From Candidatus Sphingobacterium stercoripullorum (GTDB lineage Bacteria; Bacteroidota; Bacteroidia; Sphingobacteriales; Sphingobacteriaceae): 14,109 nucleotides of DNA. Every line of letters begins with the position of its first letter. The stretch's first letter is position 1. The stretch spans positions 1 through 14,109 of the forward strand of contig DXEZ01000004.1 in assembly GCA_019114715.1 (NCBI GenBank). The letters run 5' to 3'. Below the pieces are notes generated by a model. The model had not been told where the DNA came from. It did not search any database and saw nothing but the letters and a program-made list of their open reading frames with translations. This document shows, piece by piece, positions 1-6,559 of this stretch. A program made the translations under genes and the position numbers.

Positions 1-12
1 GGAAGCCTTCCG

Positions 13-86
13 GGTGGATAATCGGGCTCGAACCGACGACCCCTAGAACCACAATCTAGTGCTCTAACCAACTGAGCTATATCCAC
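13..86 (-). tRNA. tRNA-His (anticodon GTG)
   Basis: On the minus strand this folds as a full cloverleaf. The 7-bp acceptor stem pairs GTGGATA (86-80) with TATCCAC (20-14). The anticodon stem CTAGA/TCTAG encloses the loop TTGTGGT, giving anticodon GTG, which reads histidine codons. The T arm carries TTCGAGC. Two tRNA-His identity features are present: the genomic base before position 1 is G (position 87), able to act as G-1, and the discriminator base is C73 (position 13), which would pair with it. CCA is not encoded and must be added by the nucleotidyltransferase. The gene has its own promoter just upstream, so it need not depend on htpG read-through. Confidence 0.97.
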
Positions 87-101
87 CGTGTTTGAGCGTT
101 A

Positions 102-133
102 CAAAGGTAAAATAACTATTTGAATTTACCAAA
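102..133 (-). promoter_or_regulatory. Bacteroidota-type promoter for tRNA-His
   Basis: Read on the minus strand, TTTG (133-130) is followed after 20 nt by TACCTTTG (109-102), a full match to the Bacteroidota -33/-7 consensus (TTTG, then TAnnTTTG). Transcription would begin about 7 nt further on, near position 95, leaving a leader of roughly 8 nt before the mature tRNA 5' end. The element sits between the htpG hairpin and the tRNA. The assignment is by pattern only. Confidence 0.65.
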
Positions 134-145
134 TATTTTGAAGCA

Positions 146-178
146 ATATCCCCCTACATTTTACAAGTAGAGGGATAT
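146..178 (-). terminator. hairpin downstream of htpG (probable terminator or 3' stabiliser)
   Basis: Twelve-base arms at 146-157 and 167-178 enclose a 9-nt loop. In the minus-strand transcript all 12 positions pair, one of them as G-U, whereas the plus-strand transcript would have an A-C mismatch. This favours a function for htpG, whose stop lies 14 bp before the hairpin. No clean T-run follows, so it is not a textbook intrinsic terminator. Confidence 0.5.
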
Positions 179-192
179 CAACAACTTACGCC

Positions 193-2079
193 TTAAATAA
201 GTTCAACACTTCTTTTAATAAAGGATGTTAAATCACCTCCTTTAAGCAATCCTCTAGATAATAATGCCAAATCGTAGGCTTGTTTCGCCAATTTTTCGGC
301 TTCTTCACCTTGGGCACTTACAATCTTTTCGGCTATAGGGTGGTTACCGTTGACCGTTACTTTATAATTGTCAGGCATCTCCCCATAGAAGCTCATACCC
401 CCTCCTAGTTTAGCCATATCTTTCATCCTTCTCATGAACTCATCCATGGTAACCGATACTGGCATATCTTCTCCATTTAAAGCGACCACCTCAACGCTCA
501 TATTTTCGTTATTAATCGCTGTAGAGAATATATTCTTTAAGCTTTCTTTTTGCTCCTCACTCAGCTTTAGCTCGATCTCTTGGTCTTTTTCAATGAGCTT
601 ATCAATGACATCTGCATCGATACGCTTCAATTGAACCTTCTCACCTCCATTTTGCTCCAGATAAGATGTAAAGTGTGAATCTAAGGGACCATCCAAAATT
701 AGCACATCGTATCCCTTATCTTTAGCTTGTTGAATAGACACATCTTGCTGGTCCGTATCGTGCGAGTAGAGGTAAACGATTTGTCCATCCTTATTGACTT
801 GGATGTCTTTAACTTTTTCGTAAAACTCCTTGAAAGTAAAGTATTCTTGCTCAACATTCTTCAGCAAGCAGAATTCATTGGCTTTTTCAGCAAACTTGCT
901 ATCGCTGAGCATTCCATATTTCACAAAAAGGCCAATGTCATCCCATTTCTCCTGGAACGCCTTTCTATCGGCTTTATAGAGCTCCTGCAGCTTTTCTGCT
1001 ACTTTCCTAGTGATGTATGAATTGATCTTTCTAACGTTCGCATCCGACTGTAGGAAGCTTCTAGAAACATTTAATGGAATATCTGGTGAATCTATAACTC
1101 CATGCAGCAACATTAAAAACTCAGGAACTATATCATTTACTTCATCAGTAATGAATACTTGACGGGAAAATAGTTTTATTTTATTTTTTTGTACTTCTAC
1201 ATCGTTCTTAACCTTTGGAAAATACAGCACTCCGGTTAAGTTAAACGGGTAGTCTACATTCAGATGTATCCAAAATAATGGTTCCTCAAAGGTTGTCGGG
1301 TAGAGCTCTCTATAAAACGCTAAGTAATCTTCATCTTTCAACTCTGAAGGAGTTTTAATCCACAGGGGCGTTGTATTGTTAACTATATTATCGACTTCCT
1401 CAGTTTTATAAACTGGCTCACCCTTTTCATCCTTACCGTCTTCAACGGTCTTAGTTTCCGTTCCAAAACGAATGGGTACAGGTAAAAACTTAGCGTACTT
1501 ATTTAAAATATTTTGAATCCGTGATTGCTCTAAAAACTCCTCAGATTCCTCATTGATATGCAATATAATATCAGTACCTCTCTGCGTTTTATTCCCTTCA
1601 GAAATTTCGTAGCTGGTACTTCCATCACAAGACCACTTTACAGCTTGAGCACCATCTTGATAAGATAAACTTTGAATTTCAACTAAATCGGCCACCATAA
1701 AGGCAGAATAGAAACCCAAACCAAACTTACCGATGATTTCGTTTGCATCTTTTGCTTCTTTAAATTTCTCTACAAACTCCGTAGCTCCTGAAAATGCGAC
1801 TTGGTTGATGTATTTCTTTATTTCATCTGCAGTCATTCCTATACCGCAGTCAGAAATCGTTATCGTCTTTTTTTCCTTATCTAACTTTACATCAATAGTA
1901 ATGTCTCCCAACTCACCGGAAAAACGTCCTAAAGAAGAAAGTCGATTGATTTTTTGCGTGGCATCTACTGCGTTAGAGACTAATTCTCTTAAGAATATCT
2001 CGTTATCAGAATACAAAAACTTTTTTATTACTGGAAAAATATTTTCCGTATGAATCGATATACTTCCTTTTTCTTGCAT
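193..2079 (-). CDS. htpG: molecular chaperone HtpG (Hsp90 family)
   Basis: HtpG is the bacterial Hsp90, a cytosolic homodimeric ATP-dependent chaperone that acts on late folding intermediates and cooperates with DnaK. The N-terminal GHKL ATPase domain is intact: FLRELVSNAVDA near residues 29-40 (E32 and N36 contact Mg-ATP and water), DCGIGMT near 80, GKFGLGFYSAFMVA near 118-131 and the GTD motif near 167. The middle domain includes LNVSRSFLQ, containing the catalytic-loop arginine, and the C-terminal dimerisation domain follows. The full length of 628 aa is close to E. coli HtpG (624). The reading frame also offers a GTG two codons upstream (2085); I prefer the ATG at 2079 because family proteins begin right before this point and the extra residues add nothing conserved. 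It appears to be a single-gene unit between rdgB and tRNA-His. Confidence 0.97.
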   Translation of the reverse strand: MQEKGSISIHTENIFPVIKKFLYSDNEIFLRELVSNAVDATQKINRLSSLGRFSGELGDITIDVKLDKEKKTITISDCGIGMTADEIKKYINQVAFSGATEFVEKFKEAKDANEIIGKFGLGFYSAFMVADLVEIQSLSYQDGAQAVKWSCDGSTSYEISEGNKTQRGTDIILHINEESEEFLEQSRIQNILNKYAKFLPVPIRFGTETKTVEDGKDEKGEPVYKTEEVDNIVNNTTPLWIKTPSELKDEDYLAFYRELYPTTFEEPLFWIHLNVDYPFNLTGVLYFPKVKNDVEVQKNKIKLFSRQVFITDEVNDIVPEFLMLLHGVIDSPDIPLNVSRSFLQSDANVRKINSYITRKVAEKLQELYKADRKAFQEKWDDIGLFVKYGMLSDSKFAEKANEFCLLKNVEQEYFTFKEFYEKVKDIQVNKDGQIVYLYSHDTDQQDVSIQQAKDKGYDVLILDGPLDSHFTSYLEQNGGEKVQLKRIDADVIDKLIEKDQEIELKLSEEQKESLKNIFSTAINNENMSVEVVALNGEDMPVSVTMDEFMRRMKDMAKLGGGMSFYGEMPDNYKVTVNGNHPIAEKIVSAQGEEAEKLAKQAYDLALLSRGLLKGGDLTSFIKRSVELI

Positions 2080-2147
2080 ATTCACAAATTGATTAATGAT
2101 TTAATTTTTCTAAGATATAGGCAAAACACATTCCATTGCTAATTTAT

Positions 2148-2162
2148 CAGACAGCTTGTCAG
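2148..2162. promoter_or_regulatory. imperfect dyad upstream of htpG (possible operator)
   Basis: The 15-bp sequence has inverted arms GACA/TGTC around a 3-nt centre, with an outer C/G pair also symmetric. It lies 69-83 bp before the htpG start, inside the 161-bp gap (2086-2246) separating htpG from rdgB. Hsp90 genes are commonly stress-controlled, so an operator or special promoter would fit, but I cannot name a regulator. No perfect TAnnTTTG box is present in this gap; TATCTTAG on the minus strand (2118-2111) is the nearest partial match. A separate perfect 10-bp palindrome, CGAAATTTCG, lies at 2203-2212. Confidence 0.25.
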
Positions 2163-2246
2163 TAAACCTGCATTATTTTCGTAAAGGAAAAGAAAATCGT
2201 GCCGAAATTTCGCGAATCCCTATACTTAATTAAATATTGGTAATTT

Positions 2247-2819
2247 TTATTGACCTAAAAAGTCAACTAACTTGCTAACCGCAATGGCCCTATGGCTTAT
2301 ACTATTTTTCTCATCTGGAGTCATCTGAGCAAATGTTTTATCGTATCCATTAGGTATAAAAATAGGATCGTAACCGAAGCCTCCATCCCCTTTTAATTCA
2401 TCGATAATTACGCCTTCAACAATGCCTTCAAATAAATAATTAGCACCATCCATGTGTAAGGATATGACTGTACGGAACCTAGCTTTTTTATTGCTATGGT
2501 CTTTTAAGTTCTCTAATAGCAATTGGATATTTCTGTCCATATCCCTGGATCCTGAATACCTCGCCGAATACACGCCCGGTTCATTATTCAAAGCCTCCAC
2601 CTCCAATCCAGAGTCATCTGCAAAACAATTTAAACCGAAATGCTCAACTACATAATCTGACTTCTGTCTTGCGTTCTCTTCGAGTGTATCCCAATCTTCT
2701 GGAATGTCTTCAAAACACTGAATATCCTCTAAAGAAAGCAGTTCGAACCGATCGCCGAGTATGGAATTCACCTCTTGAATTTTATTGGGATTATTGGTAG
2801 CAAATACTAATTTTCTCAT
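2247..2819 (-). CDS. rdgB: non-canonical purine NTP pyrophosphatase, RdgB/HAM1 family
   Basis: This enzyme hydrolyses dITP, XTP and ITP to the monophosphate plus pyrophosphate, keeping deaminated purines out of DNA and RNA. Family motifs are all present: FATNNPNK at 6-13 (phosphate binding), FADDSGLEVEAL at 66-77 with the metal-binding/catalytic D68-D69, PGVYSARY at 81-88, GGFGYDPIF at 146-154 for base recognition, and SHR at 175-177. At 190 aa it is typical for bacteria (about 190-200). It is cytosolic with no signal peptide. The start codon overlaps the stop of the preceding gene by 4 bp (ATGA at 2819-2816), so the two are almost certainly co-transcribed and translationally coupled. No convincing terminator follows before the htpG upstream region. 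Confidence 0.96.
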   Translation of the reverse strand: MRKLVFATNNPNKIQEVNSILGDRFELLSLEDIQCFEDIPEDWDTLEENARQKSDYVVEHFGLNCFADDSGLEVEALNNEPGVYSARYSGSRDMDRNIQLLLENLKDHSNKKARFRTVISLHMDGANYLFEGIVEGVIIDELKGDGGFGYDPIFIPNGYDKTFAQMTPDEKNSISHRAIAVSKLVDFLGQ

Positions 2820-3448
2820 GACAGCATAAATGTTTTAAACTCACCCCAAAAAAGCTTTTTCTTCTCCACATTATCGAACATCTCCTCGAAGCTATAGGTG
2901 TTAAATACGGTTGCGACGCGCCCCTTCATATAGGCATTTGGCGCTATTTTAATATTAAACAACTCCTCTGGATCCACACCAAATAGCGTGATTTTTTCAG
3001 GAGCAAAAAACTCCATTATTTTCTTAAACTCCACTGGGTTTTCAGGATGAGCTAAGTTCAAAAGGGTCACCGAGTCGATCGCTATTTGCAGAGCTGATAG
3101 TGTCTTCTCGAAGGCAACAAATGCATCAGGTGAGAAGTAAGGGTGCTCTTTATTGTAAATAATAAAAAGCACCTTACTATCTCTACGACCTTGATAGGTA
3201 AACAGTTCATTACTTTTTCCAGGTTCCGATACTTCAGGAGTTCCAGCCGGATTTTGCATTTCCTCAGCTTTTATCTCTTTTTTTGGCTCCTCCAATACCA
3301 CCGTATTTTCAGGGTCGGTGTTTTCCAAAGCAGGGTCTATGGATTCTTCTATCTCTGAAGAATGCACCTGACTTTCTTTGGTTACAAAAACCGTTTCCTC
3401 TATTAAGTGTTTTAAAGCTACCGGATTATCTGTATGAAGTAATGACAT
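2816..3448 (-). CDS. uncharacterised acidic protein upstream of rdgB
   Basis: I do not recognise a named family with confidence. The 210-aa product has three parts: a short N-terminal segment (about 1-27); an acidic, low-complexity linker rich in E, P and K (about 28-80) that is probably disordered; and a compact C-terminal alpha/beta domain (about 90-210). The latter opens with a hydrophobic strand (KVLFIIY), continues with FSPDAFVAFEKTLSALQI, a second strand near KITLFGVDP, and ends in a conserved-looking helix pair around TYSFEEMFDNVEKKKLFW. The order of elements and the ending, a segment before a final K/R-x-x-x-W helix, faintly recall DNA polymerase III psi (HolD); this is inference only. 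No signal peptide or membrane segment is visible. It lies 14 bp after the deoxyhypusine-synthase-like gene and overlaps rdgB by 4 bp, so it belongs to the same operon. Confidence 0.85.
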   Translation of the reverse strand: MSLLHTDNPVALKHLIEETVFVTKESQVHSSEIEESIDPALENTDPENTVVLEEPKKEIKAEEMQNPAGTPEVSEPGKSNELFTYQGRRDSKVLFIIYNKEHPYFSPDAFVAFEKTLSALQIAIDSVTLLNLAHPENPVEFKKIMEFFAPEKITLFGVDPEELFNIKIAPNAYMKGRVATVFNTYSFEEMFDNVEKKKLFWGEFKTFMLS

Positions 3449-3462
3449 AATGACTATTCGTT

Positions 3463-4443
3463 TTACTGCCCTAAAAGCCAGGCAAAAATTAATGGAGCTA
3501 CAATTGTAGCATCCGACTCTACTATAAACTTAGGAGTATCTACATCTAATTTACCCCAGGTAATCTTCTCGTTAGGAACAGCACCTGAATAGGAACCGTA
3601 AGAGGTCGTGGAGTCTGAAATCTGACAGAAATACGACCAAAATGGAACTTCTTCCCATTCTAGATCTTGGTACATCATCGGTACAACGCAAATTGGAAAA
3701 TCACCCGCTATACCTCCACCAATTTGGAAAAAGCCTACTCCTTTACCTTCCGAGTTAGCTCTATACCACTCCGTAAGGTAAACCATATATTCAATACCGG
3801 TTTTAACGGTACTTGCCTTTAATTCATTTTTAATAACGTAGGAAGTGAAAATATTTCCACAAGTAGAATCTTCCCATCCCGGCACTACAATTGGCAAATT
3901 CTTTTCCGCAGCTGCTAAAATCCACGAATTTTTAGGATCTATCTGATATTCTTCCTCCAGTCCACCATCGCGAACTATTTGATAAATATATTCGTGTGGA
4001 AAATACCGTTCACCTTTAGCTTCTGCGTCTTTCCATACACGCTCCAGATGCGACTGAAGCTTTCTAAATGCCTCTTCCTCTGGAATACAAGTATCGGTAA
4101 CTCGGTTGTAGTGATTATCCAAAAGCTCTTTTTCCTGTTCAGGAGTTAAGTCTCTGTAATTCGGAACCCTTTTATAGTGGTTATGAGCTACAAGATTCAT
4201 GACATCCTCCTCCAGGTTTGCACCTGTACACGAAATTATAGCCACTTTATCTTGACGAATCATTTCCGCTAATGAGATCCCTAGTTCTGCCGTACTCATA
4301 GCTCCTGCTAGTGAGACCAACATTTTACCACCAGCCTCTAAATGGGCTTCATACCCTTTGGCTGCATCCATTAAAGCTGCTGCATTGAAATGCAAATAGT
4401 TTTTCTCAATAAACTGAGAAACTGGACCACGTTGCTTACTCAT
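3463..4443 (-). CDS. deoxyhypusine synthase family protein (substrate uncertain)
   Basis: The 326-aa protein has the NAD-dependent deoxyhypusine synthase fold. Recognisable segments are GKMLVSLAGAMSTAELG (39-55), the nucleotide-binding SCTGANLEED (71-80), GWEDSTCGN (189-197), the glycine-rich IGGGIAGDF (241-249) and ITWGKLDVD (294-302). The last contains K298, equivalent to the human catalytic lysine K329 that forms the covalent imine, and the adjacent tryptophan is kept. By alignment from memory, human K287/H288 correspond to G247/D248 and human D316 to Y285, so spermidine contacts differ. Bacteria have no eIF5A, and bacterial homologues are thought to act on small polyamines (for example in homospermidine formation), so a polyamine aminobutyl transferase is my inference, not an assignment. 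It is first gene of a run with the acidic protein and rdgB; a promoter-like element precedes it. Confidence 0.9.
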   Translation of the reverse strand: MSKQRGPVSQFIEKNYLHFNAAALMDAAKGYEAHLEAGGKMLVSLAGAMSTAELGISLAEMIRQDKVAIISCTGANLEEDVMNLVAHNHYKRVPNYRDLTPEQEKELLDNHYNRVTDTCIPEEEAFRKLQSHLERVWKDAEAKGERYFPHEYIYQIVRDGGLEEEYQIDPKNSWILAAAEKNLPIVVPGWEDSTCGNIFTSYVIKNELKASTVKTGIEYMVYLTEWYRANSEGKGVGFFQIGGGIAGDFPICVVPMMYQDLEWEEVPFWSYFCQISDSTTSYGSYSGAVPNEKITWGKLDVDTPKFIVESDATIVAPLIFAWLLGQ

Positions 4444-4477
4444 TTTTCAAATTTTAAAATAGATAATAAATTGATAA

Positions 4478-4485
4478 CAAAACTA
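4478..4485 (-). promoter_or_regulatory. -7 promoter element for the deoxyhypusine-synthase-like operon
   Basis: On the minus strand TAGTTTTG (4485-4478) is a full match to the Bacteroidota -7 box TAnnTTTG. It lies 34 bp before the start codon at 4443, inside the 95-bp gap after the EamA gene. I see no good TTG/TTTG at the expected 17-23 nt upstream, so only the -7 half is supported. Confidence 0.4.
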
Positions 4486-4538
4486 CTATATTCCACCGAT
4501 ATGTTACGGCATTTTATCAAATGATTTTCATGTTATTC

Positions 4539-5450
4539 TCAATGTATTTTTCGAATGATAGGCTTTGACTTCCTCCCTAACCACCTATTTTTCACTACTG
4601 GGTACATAAACACTGCAAACAAAATGATTAAGGTTCCCAAATAAAATCCGGTACTCATTTTTTCTTTTTCACCAAAAATCACAAAAGCCAGCAGCATCCC
4701 ATAAACCGGCTCCATATTGGTGGTTAGAGCTACTGTAAATGCGGTTAATTCACGCATAACCATAACTCCTAGCACATAGGCAAAGGATGTACAAGCGACA
4801 CCAAGCAGCAATAAATACAGGATATCAGTTGTTGCAATTTGTCCCAAATCGCGCCACTGCCCGCTAAAACCTAACAATAAACTCACAAATACACAAGCCC
4901 CTAGCATCTCATAATAGGCTATATAAGTCGGTTTATATTTTTTAACCAAACGGGCGTTAAAAATAGAAAACAAGCTAGCGCATACGGCACTTAAAATCCC
5001 AGTAACAATCCCTAGAAAATATTCGTACTCAAATTTAAAAATCAGATAGATACCGTAAACTATAATCAAACCGATTATGATATCAGCTATGGAAACCCTT
5101 TTTTTATTAATAAGAGGCTCTAAAACTGCTGTAAAAAGAGTTAGTGAAGATAAGCTGACCAATGTAACCGAGACGGTGGAAACTTTTATGGAATAAAAAA
5201 ACAACGACCAGTGAAGCCCTACTAACATGCCGACCAATAAGATAGGTGTCATCTCAGCTAAAGGCAAAGCAAACTGCTGTCTTTTAAATTTTAAAAATAG
5301 CCACAAAGATATGGAGGCAATAACGACTCTATACCAAACCAGTGGTAACGCTTCAAGGCTTATTAAGCCTCCTAAAACTCCTGTGAAACCCCAGATTAAC
5401 ACAGTTAAATGCAGCAGCAACACCGCACGATTTATATTACTCTTCGGCAT
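4539..5450 (-). CDS. EamA/DMT family transporter
   Basis: This is a 303-aa inner-membrane protein of the drug/metabolite transporter superfamily. It shows the usual duplicated EamA architecture: about ten hydrophobic segments, the first repeat at roughly 9-140 and the second at about 152-287. Typical marks are the opening helix LIWGFTGVLGGLI (about 18-30), the conserved V-L-ALEP-like stretch TLFTAVLEPLINKK near 105-118, and NMEPVYGMLLAFVIFGE near 244-260 in the second half, where an acidic residue plus proline precede the ninth helix. Length and topology are normal for the family. The substrate cannot be told from sequence; members export amino acids, nucleosides or other metabolites. It begins 11 bp after the stop of the LptG-like gene, so it is read with tgt and lptG, but this says little about its cargo. 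Confidence 0.92.
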   Translation of the reverse strand: MPKSNINRAVLLLHLTVLIWGFTGVLGGLISLEALPLVWYRVVIASISLWLFLKFKRQQFALPLAEMTPILLVGMLVGLHWSLFFYSIKVSTVSVTLVSLSSLTLFTAVLEPLINKKRVSIADIIIGLIIVYGIYLIFKFEYEYFLGIVTGILSAVCASLFSIFNARLVKKYKPTYIAYYEMLGACVFVSLLLGFSGQWRDLGQIATTDILYLLLLGVACTSFAYVLGVMVMRELTAFTVALTTNMEPVYGMLLAFVIFGEKEKMSTGFYLGTLIILFAVFMYPVVKNRWLGRKSKPIIRKIH

Positions 5451-5461
5451 TTTTCGGCCAA

Positions 5462-6541
5462 CTATTTAGGTGCTTTATAAATTAAGATACTGGTAACTAC
5501 TACAAAAATAACATTGGGTATTAAAACTGCTATCACAGGTGACATCCCCCCTTTAATAGAGAACATATTAGCAAACTGAATGAGTACGATATATGTAAAA
5601 CTTAAAGCGATACCGATTCCTAAGCTTAACCCTATTCCGCCTCGAACTTTCTTGGAGGACAGCGCTACGGCCATCATGGTTAAAATAAAGGTAGAAAATG
5701 GATTGATGTATCGTTTGTATTTTTCCAATAACAGCTCATTCATCATGCCAGTTCCTCGGAGTTTCTCCTTAGCTATACGCTCCTCCAACTCAGGAGTTGT
5801 CATGGTTGTAAAAATATTATCGTAAACCTCAAAATCTCTGGGACGCATATCCAGCAAAGTATCAATACGTTCACCGTAGGTCATCGTTTCCTTTAAGCCG
5901 TCTATTTTACGAATAGAATAGTTCTCAATGGACCAGGTCCTAGCCACAGAATCCCAAGCAATCCGATCTGCCCAGAGTTTTTCTGTCATTTCTAACCCAT
6001 CAAACTTCTCCAACCTAAAGCTACTTCCTACCGCTGTCTTATTGTCGAAATAATCGATATAAACGTATGTATTACTATCCAACTGCATATGGGTAGAGAC
6101 AGTCGAGGAAGCTACACGATCGGGTTTTACATACACATTTTCAAAACCAACTTTCAGCTTGTTCGTTTCTGGAATTATGTAAATATTGAACACTAAGGTC
6201 ACTAGAAACACAATGCAGGAAGCGTAAAAATAAGGCCGTAACATCCGGTAGAAGCTCATCCCTCCACTTAAGATGGGCACAATCTCCGTTTTATCGGCCA
6301 TTTTCGAGGTAAAGAAAATAACGGCAACAAAATTAATTAACGGCGATAGCATATTCAAAAAGAACGGTATCATCCCTGCGTAGTATTCAAATACTATCTT
6401 TGATAAGGGTGCTTTGTGCTCTAAAAAATCATCAAATCGCTCGGATATATCGAATATCACCATCACAATGGTAAAAATAGCCATCGTAAAAATGAAGGTA
6501 TTCAAGTATTTCCAAAATATGTAGCGATCAATAATTTTCAT
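5462..6541 (-). CDS. LptF/LptG (YjgP/YjgQ) family LPS export permease
   Basis: This is one of the two permease subunits of the LptB2FG ABC exporter, which extracts lipopolysaccharide from the inner membrane and feeds it to the periplasmic Lpt bridge. The 359-aa chain has the family layout: three N-terminal transmembrane segments (about 13-31, 52-77 and 104-124), a periplasmic beta-jellyroll-like domain (about 135-270) and three C-terminal segments (about 280-357). The coupling region MADKTEIVPILSGGMSFYRML (81-101) between segments 2 and 3 is characteristic. The short form of the protein, the start MKIIDRYIFWKYL and its place right after tgt suggest LptG rather than LptF, though I cannot separate the paralogues reliably. 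The gene begins 18 bp after tgt and is followed 11 bp later by the EamA gene. The ABC ATPase LptB is not in this window. Confidence 0.93.
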   Translation of the reverse strand: MKIIDRYIFWKYLNTFIFTMAIFTIVMVIFDISERFDDFLEHKAPLSKIVFEYYAGMIPFFLNMLSPLINFVAVIFFTSKMADKTEIVPILSGGMSFYRMLRPYFYASCIVFLVTLVFNIYIIPETNKLKVGFENVYVKPDRVASSTVSTHMQLDSNTYVYIDYFDNKTAVGSSFRLEKFDGLEMTEKLWADRIAWDSVARTWSIENYSIRKIDGLKETMTYGERIDTLLDMRPRDFEVYDNIFTTMTTPELEERIAKEKLRGTGMMNELLLEKYKRYINPFSTFILTMMAVALSSKKVRGGIGLSLGIGIALSFTYIVLIQFANMFSIKGGMSPVIAVLIPNVIFVVVTSILIYKAPK

Positions 6542-6559
6542 TGCTATGTTCTAGTTTTC

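Noticed and set aside
2080..2085. GTG start for htpG at 2085
   Set aside because: An ATG two codons later agrees with the family N terminus and needs no unusual start codon.
2196..2220. Palindrome CGAAATTTCG after rdgB as an intrinsic terminator
   Set aside because: The stem is only five A/T-rich pairs without a loop, and the following T-rich stretch on the minus strand is interrupted and offset.
4521..4531. Small inverted repeat ATGA-TTT-TCAT after the EamA gene as a terminator
   Set aside because: Four A/T-rich base pairs with a 3-nt loop are too weak to count and are expected by chance.
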